Below are positions 9,927 to 18,964 of a stretch of DNA of 64,000 nt, in pieces. This stretch comes from Flavobacteriales bacterium (GTDB lineage Bacteria; Bacteroidota; Bacteroidia; Flavobacteriales_C; GCA-002722245), in assembly GCA_023251075.1 (NCBI GenBank), contig JAHEZM010000002.1, forward strand, positions 1 through 64,000. Direction: 5' to 3'. The translations under genes and the position numbers were made by a program. The notes under the pieces are model-generated. The model saw only the letters and a program-made list of their open reading frames with translations, had not been told where the DNA came from and did no database searches. Within the stretch, counting starts at the first letter, position 1; every line of letters starts with the position of its first letter.

Positions 9927-9975
9927 CATATTGTAAGTGTAAGTTATAAACTGGAAATGTTGAATTGGAAGATTT

Positions 9976-10425
9976 TTAGTTGGCAGTAGGACCGTCTTTT
10001 TTAACTGGTAGTCCGCCGTCGTTTGGCTCTACAGTTCCTTTGATCGTTATTATTACTGTTCCGTTACCTGCGTTTGAATTGATTGTTACAGTTTTATTGA
10101 AAGCACCCATTCTATCGGTTGCATATCTAACTTGTATTTCTCCTTTTTCACCTGGCATGATTGGTTCAACCGGACAAGTTGGAACTGTACAACCACATGA
10201 TCCAGCACAGTTAGTGATAATCAATGGAGACTTTCCTGTATTGGTGAATTTAATGGTTCTAAATGGTTCAGAGTTTTGTTTGATGGTTCCGTAATCTAAT
10301 ACGTTAGTTTCGAAAGTGATAATAGGAGCGTTTGGATCTGGAGCAGTTGTAGTTTGATCACCTTGTGCAAATGACGTAAAAACTGTTCCTGCTGCTAACA
10401 CTAGAGATAAAATAAACTTTTTCAT
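9976..10425 (-). CDS. Secreted DUF1573 protein (paralogue 2 of 3)
   Basis: This 149-residue protein has a signal peptide (MKKFILSLVLAAGTVFTSFA) and a single DUF1573 domain: LDYGTIKQNSEPFRTIKFTN, the Cys signature CAGSCGCTVPTCP, EIQVRYATDRMGAFNKTVTI and a C-terminal VIITIKGTVEP strand. It is close to paralogue 1 over the whole length, including the DGPTAN-like tail, so the pair arose by tandem duplication. It is probably periplasmic or surface exposed. The gene is monocistronic in appearance, with a terminator downstream and a tandem TTAACA motif about 80-95 nt upstream. Its function is not known. Confidence 0.87.
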   Translation of the reverse strand: MKKFILSLVLAAGTVFTSFAQGDQTTTAPDPNAPIITFETNVLDYGTIKQNSEPFRTIKFTNTGKSPLIITNCAGSCGCTVPTCPVEPIMPGEKGEIQVRYATDRMGAFNKTVTINSNAGNGTVIITIKGTVEPNDGGLPVKKDGPTAN

Positions 10426-10502
10426 TTTTTTTGGTTTTTATTGGTTCTGAAATAATTTGTTTCAAACCTTGTACCAAGATAACAATAGAAATAAAGGGGC
10501 GG

Positions 10503-10519
10503 TGTTAACGACTTGTTAA
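10503..10519 (-). promoter_or_regulatory. Tandem TTAACA-N5-TTAACA motif upstream of DUF1573 gene 2
   Basis: The minus strand carries TTAACA twice at an 11-bp period. The surrounding bases match the motif upstream of paralogue 1 at 21 of 23 positions (the two differ in the spacer). No comparable copy is seen before the third paralogue. Confidence 0.5.
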
Positions 10520-10608
10520 TGTTTTATTTCTCTTTACAGTAAAGGGATGTGCAGAATTTAATCTTCTGTTTTGAGAACTTTGTTAACGAAGCGATAAAAG
10601 AGAGAATA

Positions 10609-11043
10609 CTATTTTTTCTTTTTGTCTTTTGTAGTAGGTTTTTTCGCTACTACTATACCTTTCACACTTAATACTACCGTTTTTTTTGAGTTAGAATAAA
10701 CAGTTACCGTTTTATTAAATGTACCTACTTTTCCTGTATCATATTTTAATCTTATTTCTCCACTTTCTCCAGGTAAAATAGGTTCGGTAGACGAGGAGGC
10801 GATTAAACAGGGACAAGGACTAGCGCAATGTGAAATTTTTAGAGGGGCATTGCCTGTATTTTTGAATTTAATGATTCGCATTGGATCCGATCCTTGCTCA
10901 ATGGTTCCGTAGCTCAGTACAGTTGTTTCAAAAGCAATAACAGGAGCTTTAGTGGTATCTTTTACAACCTTCGCTGTATCTGCCTTTTGAGCAAAAACTC
11001 CCATCGAAATCGAAATAAAAAACAAAAGCAAAAATTTGCCCAT
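10609..11043 (-). CDS. Secreted DUF1573 protein, divergent (paralogue 3 of 3)
   Basis: I place the start at ATG 11043, where the signal peptide MGKFLLLFFISISMGVFA begins, giving 144 residues. The longer frame would overlap the valS promoter. The domain order matches the two neighbours: LSYGTIEQGSDPMRIIKFKN, a Cys region, EIRLKYDTGKVGTFNKTVTV. However, the conserved SCGCT-P-CP signature has become CASPCPCLIASSSTEP, losing the CGC pattern and the last Cys. The C-terminus is a lysine-rich tail (KKPTTKDKKKK). It is a diverged copy whose Cys-dependent chemistry may have changed (inference). Confidence 0.82.
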   Translation of the reverse strand: MGKFLLLFFISISMGVFAQKADTAKVVKDTTKAPVIAFETTVLSYGTIEQGSDPMRIIKFKNTGNAPLKISHCASPCPCLIASSSTEPILPGESGEIRLKYDTGKVGTFNKTVTVYSNSKKTVVLSVKGIVVAKKPTTKDKKKK

Positions 11044-11147
11044 TAACCGAATTTTATCGCAAGCTAATAAAGAATTGGGAAAAATGCTACAGTTTTTATT
11101 CACATCAAACATTGAATTATAGTCGCAATTTACTTCAAACATTTCCT

Positions 11148-11155
11148 TATTTTTG
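11148..11155 (+). promoter_or_regulatory. -7 element of the valS promoter
   Basis: TATTTTTG matches TAnnTTTG exactly. Transcription would start near 11160, leaving about 15 nt before the ATG at 11175. No good -33 TTTG is seen at the right distance. The 131-bp region also serves the divergent DUF1573 gene. Confidence 0.5.
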
Positions 11156-11174
11156 CCCATCAAATTTTTTCGGC

Positions 11175-13835
11175 ATGGCCACTTTAGACACAAAATACGA
11201 TCCTTCGGGAATTGAAAACAAATGGTATCAATACTGGTTAGATAAAGGCTTCTTTAAATCTATTCCCGATGCCCGTGAACCATTTACTATTGTGATGCCT
11301 CCGCCTAATGTTACCGGACAATTGCACTTGGGACATACCTTAAACAATACCATTCAGGATATTTTAATTCGTCGCGCCCGTTTGCAAGGCAAAAATGCGT
11401 GCTGGGTTCCAGGTACCGATCATGCTTCTATCGCTACCGAAAATAAAGTGATTGAAATGTTGGCTGCGCAAGGCATTAACAAAAAAGATTTGAGCAGGGA
11501 AGAGTTTTTGAAACATGCTTGGGATTGGACCGACAAATACGGTGGTATCATTTTGAGTCAATTGAAAAGATTAGGTGCATCTTGCGATTGGGATCGCACG
11601 GCTTTCACCATGGACAAAAATCTATACGATTCTGTCATTAAAGTTTTCGTTGATTTATATAACAAAGGATACATATATAGAGGTGTTAGAATGGTGAATT
11701 GGGACCCTATGCGCCAAACTGCTCTTTCTGATGAAGAGGTTAATTACAAAGAGGTTCAGTCGAAATTGTATTATGTGCAGTATGCGATAGAAGGAAGTTC
11801 TGAATTTATTACCATTGCTACTACTCGTCCGGAAACCATTTTAGGCGATACCGCTATTTGCGTTAATCCTACCGATGAAAGATATGCTCATTTGAAAGGA
11901 AAGAAAGCCATTGTTCCTTTAGTGAACCGTTCTATTCCTATCATTTTCGATGAATATGTAGATAAAGAATTTGGTACAGGTGCTTTGAAAGTAACACCTG
12001 CACACGATGAGAATGACTACAAATTGGGGATCAAACACAATTTAGAAATCATCGATATTTTAAATTCCGATGGAACAATAAGCGAGAAAGGTTTGTTCTT
12101 TATCGGACAAGATCGCTTCCACGCGCGTAAGGCTATTGCCAAACAAATGGAAGAGGAAGGTCAGCTGGTAAAAGTGGAAGAAATAAAAAATAAGGTATCT
12201 GTTTCCGAACGTTCGGGCGCTGTGGTAGAACCTAAATTGTCGTTGCAATGGTTCTGTAAAATGAAACACTTAGCAAGTGAGGCGTTAAGCGTTGTTGTAG
12301 ATGAAAAGTTAATATTTCATCCTAAGAATGCCGTGAACACTTATAAGCATTGGATGGAGAATATCAACGATTGGTGCATCTCTCGTCAGTTGTACTGGGG
12401 ACAACAAATTCCGGCTTACTATTATGGTAACGGCGTGAATGATTTTGTGGTAGCCGATACGGTTGAAAAAGCATTGGAAATTGCGAAAGAAAAAACAGGA
12501 AAAAATTTGACTATCGACGACTTAAAACAAGATGACGATACTGTCGATACCTGGTTCTCTTCCTGGTTGTGGCCTACTTCTGTTTTCAATGGAATTACCG
12601 ATCCCGGCAATACTGATATCAAATATTATTATCCTACCAATGTATTGGTAACCGGACAAGATATTATTTTCTTCTGGGTGGCCAGAATGATAATGGCGGG
12701 CTTGGAATACGAAAAAGAAATTCCTTTCAAAGATGTTTATTTCACCGGAATGGTGCGAGATAAACAAGGAAGAAAGATGTCGAAATCTTTAGGAAACTCT
12801 CCTGATCTATTCGAGATCTTCGATAAGTATTCTGTAGATGGTGTTCGCGTAGGTGTATTGTTTTCTTCTCCTGCAGGTGGCGATCTAATGTTCGATGAAA
12901 AACAATGTGAGCAAGGAAGAAATTTCGGAAATAAAATATGGAATGTTTTCCGTTTATTGAAGGGATGGACAATAAATGATGAGATTGAGGATGAAAGTGA
13001 TGCCATATTTACCTGGTTCGAAAATAAGATGGAAGAAAGTTTGGATAAAATCAATGATGCCTTTTCAAAATATCGTATTTCCGATGCTTTGTTGGAGACC
13101 TATCGTTTAATCTGGGATGAGTTTTGTGCTTGGTATTTAGAAATGGTAAAACCTGAATTTGGACAACCGATCTCTAGAAATGTGTATAATAAAACAGTAG
13201 AATATTTTGAAAAGCTTCTAATTATTCTTCATCCTTTCATGCCTTTCATTACTGAGCATGTATGGCAAAAATTAGTTGATGATAGACCCGATGGTGAAAC
13301 CATTATGCTAAAGACTTGGCCTATAAAGCAGTGGGTAGATCCTAATGATTTGGCTAATCATCCTAAAGAAAAACAAATTAGATTAATGAAACAAGGCGAT
13401 TTAGCGAAAGAATTAATCTCGGGAGTGCGTAATGTTCGTAATCAGAATAATCTTTCTCCGAAAGAAAAATTAGAAGTGAAGATCAATACTGCGAACAAAG
13501 AAAACTATACTTCTTTTGAAGCCATGGTAATCAAATTAGCGAATCTTACTTCTATAGAATATGTGAATGCAAAAGTAAGTGATGCCAAATCATTTATCGT
13601 TCAACGCGATGAGGTTTTTATTCCGTTAGCAGTGAATGCTGCCGATGAATTAGAGCGTATGCAAAAGGAGTTGGAATACAACAAAGGTTTTTTGATTTCA
13701 GTAGATAAAAAATTATCGAACGAGCGTTTTGTTCAAAATGCAAAACCCGATGTAATCGATGCTGAACGAAAGAAAAAAGCCGATGCAGAAGCAAAAATTA
13801 AAATGTTGGAAGAGAGCTTGGCAGCGTTGAAATAA
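11175..13835 (+). CDS. valS: Valine--tRNA ligase
   Basis: This 886-residue class I aminoacyl-tRNA synthetase charges tRNA-Val. The start at 11175 gives MATLDTKYDPSGIENKWYQY, the family N-terminus; the longer frame adds 21 residues reaching into the promoter. Visible motifs are PPPNVTGQLHLGH (HIGH motif at residues 51-54), the catalytic GTDHASIATE, an editing domain with TTRPETILGDTAI and VTPAHDENDY, and KMSKS at 534-538. An anticodon-binding helical domain and a C-terminal coiled-coil arm (ELERMQKELEYNKGFL to the end) complete it. It stands alone, with a strong bidirectional hairpin downstream. Confidence 0.98.
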   Translation: MATLDTKYDPSGIENKWYQYWLDKGFFKSIPDAREPFTIVMPPPNVTGQLHLGHTLNNTIQDILIRRARLQGKNACWVPGTDHASIATENKVIEMLAAQGINKKDLSREEFLKHAWDWTDKYGGIILSQLKRLGASCDWDRTAFTMDKNLYDSVIKVFVDLYNKGYIYRGVRMVNWDPMRQTALSDEEVNYKEVQSKLYYVQYAIEGSSEFITIATTRPETILGDTAICVNPTDERYAHLKGKKAIVPLVNRSIPIIFDEYVDKEFGTGALKVTPAHDENDYKLGIKHNLEIIDILNSDGTISEKGLFFIGQDRFHARKAIAKQMEEEGQLVKVEEIKNKVSVSERSGAVVEPKLSLQWFCKMKHLASEALSVVVDEKLIFHPKNAVNTYKHWMENINDWCISRQLYWGQQIPAYYYGNGVNDFVVADTVEKALEIAKEKTGKNLTIDDLKQDDDTVDTWFSSWLWPTSVFNGITDPGNTDIKYYYPTNVLVTGQDIIFFWVARMIMAGLEYEKEIPFKDVYFTGMVRDKQGRKMSKSLGNSPDLFEIFDKYSVDGVRVGVLFSSPAGGDLMFDEKQCEQGRNFGNKIWNVFRLLKGWTINDEIEDESDAIFTWFENKMEESLDKINDAFSKYRISDALLETYRLIWDEFCAWYLEMVKPEFGQPISRNVYNKTVEYFEKLLIILHPFMPFITEHVWQKLVDDRPDGETIMLKTWPIKQWVDPNDLANHPKEKQIRLMKQGDLAKELISGVRNVRNQNNLSPKEKLEVKINTANKENYTSFEAMVIKLANLTSIEYVNAKVSDAKSFIVQRDEVFIPLAVNAADELERMQKELEYNKGFLISVDKKLSNERFVQNAKPDVIDAERKKKADAEAKIKMLEESLAALK

Positions 13836-13851
13836 CTATGTAAAGTATAGA

Positions 13852-13876
13852 ACAGGCATGTCAAAAACATGCCTGT
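13852..13876. terminator. Bidirectional terminator between valS and the delta-60 protein gene
   Basis: A perfect 10-bp stem (ACAGGCATGT with ACATGCCTGT) has a CAAAA loop. It lies between two convergent genes, 16 nt after valS and 22 nt after the minus-strand gene, with A/T-rich flanks on both sides. Confidence 0.75.
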
Positions 13877-13897
13877 GATTTTAGTTAAAAGTCATTT

Positions 13898-15349
13898 TTA
13901 TTTTTCAATTACTACTTTAATGTTTTGTAATTCATCTTTTGATTTTAATTGTATAAAATATATTCCCTCGGCATAATTATTTAGGTTTATTGTAATACTG
14001 TTGCTGTTGGGAATAGCGTTTAATATCTCTTTTCCAACTTCATCGAAGACGCTGATATTACTTAGTATAGTAGGCGAGTTTAATGTAATAACTCCATTGG
14101 AAGGATTTGGAAATACATTACCTAGTTGTATGGAGTTGGCAATGTTTTCAGTGGAAGTTTTAATATCACCCATTACCCGCGCAATATGATTTTTACCATT
14201 GTTGTCATAATGGTTGAAGTTACCTGCAATTACAATGTTACCATCTGCTTGAATGAAGGCAGAGAATATGTAGCCGATCATAAAATTATCTTCACAACCA
14301 AACCCTGAATCAAAAGAATTATCTAGTGTTCCATCGGTGTTGAGTCGGGCGATATTTTTTGCAGGGTTTCCATTGTAATTCGAAAAATATCCATTGATAA
14401 TAGCTTTGTCATCATATTGAATCAATATTCGAAATACAGATAAATCTGTACCATTGCCAGTGAGATAAGTATTGTCAACGGAACCATTAGTATTCAATCG
14501 AACAATATTTTGAGTAGCAACTTTATTGAAAGTAGTGAATTCTCCGCCAACAATAATTTTTCCATTGGATTGTACTGCTATTGTATTAACATCATTATCG
14601 GCACCATCACCTACATTAAAGCTGTTGTCGATTGTAGCATTACTATTAATTCTACAAATCATATTTACAATATTTCCTTTGTAGGTGTCAAAAAAACCAC
14701 CTAACAATATTTTTCCATCACTCTGTTGCGCAATACAATTTACAGATCCGTTCGTGCCCATATTGGTATTAAAACTGTTATCTATAGTTCCGTCGGTATT
14801 TAGGCGAGCGATATAGTAAGCTGCAATATTATTGTATTTATTAAAGTCTCCTCCAATAAGAATTTTCCCATCATTTTGTAAGCTAATGCAATTTATTCTG
14901 TCATCGGGCCCTATTCCTGAATTAAAAGTATTATCGATAGAACCATTACTATTTAATCTTAAAATATAGTTTTTAAGATTGCCGTTGAATGAGGTGAAGT
15001 CTCCGGCAATTAATATTTTTCCATCCGTTTGCACAGCAATAGACATTACGGTATTATTTGCGCCCAGTCCAGTGTTAAAGGTATTGTCGAAACTTCCGTC
15101 AGTATTTAAACGGGCAATATGTGAGGCTGGATTGCCATTAAATGAAGTAAAGTCACCCCCAATCAATATTTTTTTATCGGCTTGTGGAGTAGTGCTGAAA
15201 ATCATATCCGAAGCTCCTTCTCCTGTTCCTCCCTGATCCATAACATTGAAACTGGCATCAATAGAACCTTGTTGAGCAATTGCTGTGGTACTTTGAAGTA
15301 TAATTAAAAACGTAAATACATTTTTAATTTGTCGAAAATAGTTAGTCAT
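13898..15349 (-). CDS. Secreted delta-60 repeat protein with T9SS type A sorting domain
   Basis: This 483-residue protein begins with a signal peptide (about 1-25, ending STTAIAQ). It is followed by seven copies of a roughly 52-residue delta-60 repeat with the pattern GKILIGGDFTSFNGN then IARLNTDGSIDNTFN, probably forming a beta-propeller or solenoid. Two copies are degenerate. The last 80 residues (LGNVFPNPSNGVITLNS, ISVFDEVGKEIL, EGIYFIQLK) are a type A T9SS sorting domain, so it should be exported through the outer membrane and anchored or released. The role is unknown; these proteins are common on Bacteroidota surfaces. It is followed in the same direction by two other secreted-protein genes. 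Confidence 0.88.
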   Translation of the reverse strand: MTNYFRQIKNVFTFLIILQSTTAIAQQGSIDASFNVMDQGGTGEGASDMIFSTTPQADKKILIGGDFTSFNGNPASHIARLNTDGSFDNTFNTGLGANNTVMSIAVQTDGKILIAGDFTSFNGNLKNYILRLNSNGSIDNTFNSGIGPDDRINCISLQNDGKILIGGDFNKYNNIAAYYIARLNTDGTIDNSFNTNMGTNGSVNCIAQQSDGKILLGGFFDTYKGNIVNMICRINSNATIDNSFNVGDGADNDVNTIAVQSNGKIIVGGEFTTFNKVATQNIVRLNTNGSVDNTYLTGNGTDLSVFRILIQYDDKAIINGYFSNYNGNPAKNIARLNTDGTLDNSFDSGFGCEDNFMIGYIFSAFIQADGNIVIAGNFNHYDNNGKNHIARVMGDIKTSTENIANSIQLGNVFPNPSNGVITLNSPTILSNISVFDEVGKEILNAIPNSNSITINLNNYAEGIYFIQLKSKDELQNIKVVIEK

Positions 15350-15377
15350 AAAATTGTTTTTAGAGTTAATTTGAGTT

Positions 15378-16316
15378 TTAGTTAATTATAGATAGTTTTT
15401 TTACTTGCTCATGACCTGAAGAATCTACAATTTTGAGGGTGTAAATAGCCTGTTCAAGTTCAATATTAATATGGTGTGTTAAGCTTGGACTAAAAGTTGA
15501 AATTAAATTACCATTCATATCATAGATGGAAACAGTGCTTTCTTTTTCACAGCGTATATCGAAAGAATTTTGAGCAGGATTTGGGTAGATATCAATTTTC
15601 GAATTGACTATATCACCTACAGCTGATTTATCTTTTTTCGACCACTTATAATTCACTTCATTACCATTTGAATAAACTATTTTTTCAATGAGGTTGTTGC
15701 TGTTGTAAAAATATTGAGCGCTCTGGCTAGCATTGGTTACGTTAAAACTTGTTGGGTTACCATTAGCATCGAAAGTAAAATCAGTTTCCATTGTAGTGGT
15801 AACATTGTTTTCTGTTCGGGAAATATCCATTTTTCCAACATCATTGGTGTTTTGTTTCGCCAACGGTTGTGAGTATTCTTTGGAAATTTTATTTCCATCA
15901 ATGTCAATACTCGATGATTCTTTTACTAAAGTTTGGTTGTTGAAATAGTTTAGTGTAATGATGTTGCTTAGATTATTTGTGTTGGAAAAATAATTGGTGA
16001 TGAAATTGGAGGGAGGGCTGCTTGATGAAAATGAAAAATCTATTATTCCGTTTTTAAAAATCCCTTCATAAAAAGTAACCATATACCCTGAAAAATCAGT
16101 GCCACCCAATAAATATGTTGGTTCTAATGTGAATGCGGGTTTGGTGGTTTTAAACGTTATGGAATCGATGGTGTAATTTCCCGACATGTTGTAGGGCAAT
16201 AATATTGAATTGAATTGATGTTGGTCGGAAATACATTGTGAAATGATCCATGATTGAGATTTTAAAGTGCCAGCAAGAAGCAATGATAAGAGTAGAATTT
16301 TAGTTTTCATATTCAT
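15378..16316 (-). CDS. Secreted protein with T9SS type A sorting domain
   Basis: This protein has 312 residues if the first ATG is used; a second ATG two codons on (16310) is equally plausible. A signal peptide (KTKILLLSLLLAGTLKS) precedes a beta-rich body of no recognised family. The body includes DANGNPTSFNVTNASQSAQY and FYNSNNLIEKIVYSNGNEV, stretches that resemble YD/RHS-type or FlgD-adjacent repeats seen in other Bacteroidota lipoproteins. The final 75 residues (SKIDIYPNPAQNSFDIRC, VSIYDMNGNLISTF, IYTLKIVDSSG) form a type A sorting domain. The gene lies 28 nt upstream of the delta-60 gene and may be co-transcribed. The function is unknown. Confidence 0.8.
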   Translation of the reverse strand: MNMKTKILLLSLLLAGTLKSQSWIISQCISDQHQFNSILLPYNMSGNYTIDSITFKTTKPAFTLEPTYLLGGTDFSGYMVTFYEGIFKNGIIDFSFSSSSPPSNFITNYFSNTNNLSNIITLNYFNNQTLVKESSSIDIDGNKISKEYSQPLAKQNTNDVGKMDISRTENNVTTTMETDFTFDANGNPTSFNVTNASQSAQYFYNSNNLIEKIVYSNGNEVNYKWSKKDKSAVGDIVNSKIDIYPNPAQNSFDIRCEKESTVSIYDMNGNLISTFSPSLTHHINIELEQAIYTLKIVDSSGHEQVKKLSIIN

Positions 16317-16393
16317 TAATTTATTTTTAATGGTGGTGTGCTATTTCTGTTTTATTGATTTGGATTGGTGTATGGGTGGTTCAATCATTTTAC

Positions 16394-18079
16394 TTATCTG
16401 AATAAGGAAACATTTCCAGTATGGTGAGAGTTCTCTTTTGAATCAAGTTCTTCTATGTCAAGCACAAAAAAATATGTTCCAGAAACTGCATCTTCCTTTG
16501 TGTTTTGTTTTTTTCCATTCCAGCTTTTACTATTGTCGGTTTTTGAAAAAACCAATTCACCCCATCGATTAAAAATTTGAAATTGATTAATCTTGTATCC
16601 TTCTAAAATAATTTCAAACTCGTCGTTAAAACCATCGTTGTTGGGTGTAAACACGTTTGGGATAAATAATTTTTTTGCAGCATTACAGCCAATAGCACTT
16701 TCGCAAGTGCTATTTTGTGCAAAAAGCTGAACTTTATTGTTTCTTAATTCAGGAAAAACAATTACTGTTTGGCCGTTTGTGGGTTGATTTGAAATGGTGG
16801 CCAGTGGAGCTTTATCTCCGTTGTTTGAGTTTATTTCCTCTTCCTTCAATACACTTCCCTGATCATCAAATTTCAATAGTAATAGGTTGTTGTTTTTAGG
16901 ATTACTACCATTACTTGCAGTTGCTAAATAGAGTAAGGAATAGTTTTCGCCACAGCGCTGTAAATCACATAAATTAGGATCGTAACTATCATCTATTAAC
17001 ATCAATCCCCCACTTCCAAGTAAGAGGTTTCCCGATGAAGATATCTTTTGTAAGTAAAGTTTTTGTTTGGGATCATTGTAATCCTTTGCGCCAAATACTG
17101 CACAAAATTCTCCAGAAGATGGATTTTCTGTTATACGTACATACAACTGATAATTTAAAGCAGGGTCGGCACATAGTAATTTGCCATCAACCCCCCATAA
17201 AATATTTCCATTTTGATCAATATTTTGAATGTATGCAGCTCGTCCAAACCCTCCATAAAAATAGGTGTTCGCTACAATTAATTCCTGATTGGCGCCCACT
17301 AAGCACGAGAATTCAGCAGTATATACTGTAGAGTGACTCAGAGTGCTTATGGCTGTCCATTTAGACCATTTTTTATTGCCGTCATTGTCAATAAGCTGCG
17401 CAAATCCATATCCATAACCCGCCGTTCCAATTATAGGATCGCTGGATATAAGGTAGCAATCACCGTTGTTTAAAGGCACTAATTTTTCGCATTCATATTC
17501 TATTGTTTTGGCAGAAATCCACGCCAATTTTCCGTCGGCTTCTAATTTTTGTAAAGAACTGGTGGCTACTGTACCTGAATTATACCATGAGATTAAAGTT
17601 TCATTATTTGGCAGTTTTGCCAAATTCGGACAAATCCCATATCCTCCACTAATATTATTGTGAGAAGCGATTACTATACCTTGGTTATTTACTTTATAAA
17701 CAGATAACTGGACTCCTGCACCCCAGTTTGAAAAAGCAACAATTGCGTTTTCTTTTTCATCATGCGTAATTGCTATTTGTCGTTCGGCTGTAAAGTTCAT
17801 TGTACCCACATTTTCAAGTACAATACTTCCTGTCTGAAAAACTTTATTGCCTTGTTCATCGAGTAGTTGTAATTTTAAAATCCATGTACCAGAATTGTCA
17901 TATTCAATATAAGCCACATAAGTTTTTCCACATGTTGTAGTGCTACTTACACAATCAGCGATCGACACATCACTTTCATTACAAACAAGTGTATTCTTAC
18001 TTACGTCAGTTGTAAACTGGGCGTTTATTACAGAAATGCTGTAAAAAATAAAGAGTAAGATAGAGGCAATTATTTTCAT
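16394..18079 (-). CDS. Secreted beta-propeller-like protein with T9SS type B sorting domain
   Basis: This 561-residue protein has a signal peptide ending VINAQ. The body (residues 25-465) is built of irregular beta-repeats such as LLDEQGNKVFQTGSIVLENV, LIDNDGNKKWSKWTAI and NIDQNGNILWGVDGKLLC, reminiscent of propeller blades. The last 90 residues are a clear type B (gliding-associated) sorting domain: FIPNVFTPNNDGFNDEFEI, FQIFNRWGELVFS, then GTYFFVLDI. It is surface delivered by T9SS. Two neighbours downstream are also secreted, and a divergent WG-repeat gene lies 192 bp upstream. The cargo function is unknown. Confidence 0.85.
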   Translation of the reverse strand: MKIIASILLFIFYSISVINAQFTTDVSKNTLVCNESDVSIADCVSSTTTCGKTYVAYIEYDNSGTWILKLQLLDEQGNKVFQTGSIVLENVGTMNFTAERQIAITHDEKENAIVAFSNWGAGVQLSVYKVNNQGIVIASHNNISGGYGICPNLAKLPNNETLISWYNSGTVATSSLQKLEADGKLAWISAKTIEYECEKLVPLNNGDCYLISSDPIIGTAGYGYGFAQLIDNDGNKKWSKWTAISTLSHSTVYTAEFSCLVGANQELIVANTYFYGGFGRAAYIQNIDQNGNILWGVDGKLLCADPALNYQLYVRITENPSSGEFCAVFGAKDYNDPKQKLYLQKISSSGNLLLGSGGLMLIDDSYDPNLCDLQRCGENYSLLYLATASNGSNPKNNNLLLLKFDDQGSVLKEEEINSNNGDKAPLATISNQPTNGQTVIVFPELRNNKVQLFAQNSTCESAIGCNAAKKLFIPNVFTPNNDGFNDEFEIILEGYKINQFQIFNRWGELVFSKTDNSKSWNGKKQNTKEDAVSGTYFFVLDIEELDSKENSHHTGNVSLFR

Positions 18080-18271
18080 TTTCCAAAGTGTTAGTACCGG
18101 CTTGGAAAAATAAAACTACAGGAGATTCATCCACAGGGGAAAATAAAATTCAATTATTATAATGAAGCGAGACATTTTGCTTGTTGGTGAGATGCAACTG
18201 ATTATTTTTTTTAGCATCATTATGAAAAGGATGATTTTAAATTATGCTTATAAAAAATAAATTACTTACAC

Positions 18272-18964
18272 ATGAAAACTAAAAATACTCTCCCCAGCTT
18301 AATATGCATTCTAATTGTTTTTTTTCTTGTAAATAGCACGCTCGCCCAAAATGTAGAAAGATATTATGCCGAAGGAAAATGCGGGTATAGAAATTCGGTC
18401 ACTAAACAAATTGTTGTGAATGCAATCTATGATTTCGGAAGCGATTTTAAAGAAGGTGCTGCTATTATTGTATTACAAAACAAGAGAGGTTTTATTGATA
18501 CTACCGGAAAAATAGTTATTCCTCTGAAGTACGATGATGCCGGACAATTTAATGATGGAATAGCGTGTGTTTCATTGAATGGAAAATACGGATTTATTGA
18601 TCAAGATGAAAAAACTGTAATTCCATTTTTATATGATTTTGCTGATGATTTTCATCAAAAAAAATGTAGAGTGAAATTCAACGGAAAATATGGGTTCATT
18701 AATAAAAATGCGGAATGGGTAATAGAGCCAATTTATGAAGACGCACTCAATTTTTCAGAAAATTGTGCGGCAGTAAAAAATAATAAATGGGGCTATATAG
18801 ATGCCGCAGGAAAAATAATCATTGACTTTCAATACCAAAGAGCATTTCCGTTTGAAGGAAAAATAGCAACGGTACTAATAAATAATGAACAATGGACAAT
18901 TGATCTGCAAAACAGAAAAATTAAGAAAAATGAAAGAAAAAAAGAACCTTGGGAAAATGAATAA
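18272..18964 (+). CDS. Secreted WG-repeat protein
   Basis: This 230-residue protein has a signal peptide (MKTKNTLPSLICILIVFFLVNSTLA) and about five WG (KWG) repeats of roughly 35 residues: KRGFIDTTGKIVIPLKYDDA, KYGFIDQDEKTVIPFLYDFA, KYGFINKNAEWVIEPIYEDA, KWGYIDAAGKIIIDFQYQRA and a last imperfect one. WG repeats are a beta-rich structural motif without a fixed function. There is no sorting domain, so it probably stays periplasmic or membrane associated. The C-terminus is strongly basic (KIKKNERKKEPWENE). The next gene starts inside its last codons, so the two are likely translated together. Confidence 0.85.
   Translation: MKTKNTLPSLICILIVFFLVNSTLAQNVERYYAEGKCGYRNSVTKQIVVNAIYDFGSDFKEGAAIIVLQNKRGFIDTTGKIVIPLKYDDAGQFNDGIACVSLNGKYGFIDQDEKTVIPFLYDFADDFHQKKCRVKFNGKYGFINKNAEWVIEPIYEDALNFSENCAAVKNNKWGYIDAAGKIIIDFQYQRAFPFEGKIATVLINNEQWTIDLQNRKIKKNERKKEPWENE

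Noticed and set aside
12522-13054. Overlapping minus-strand open frames inside valS
   Set aside because: They are antisense shadows of valS without signal sequences, domains or promoters.
13898-15349. Regular DNA repeats that could be a CRISPR or minisatellite
   Set aside because: They are the roughly 156-base delta-60 protein repeats, diverged at DNA level and in frame throughout. No CRISPR array or cas gene was seen anywhere.
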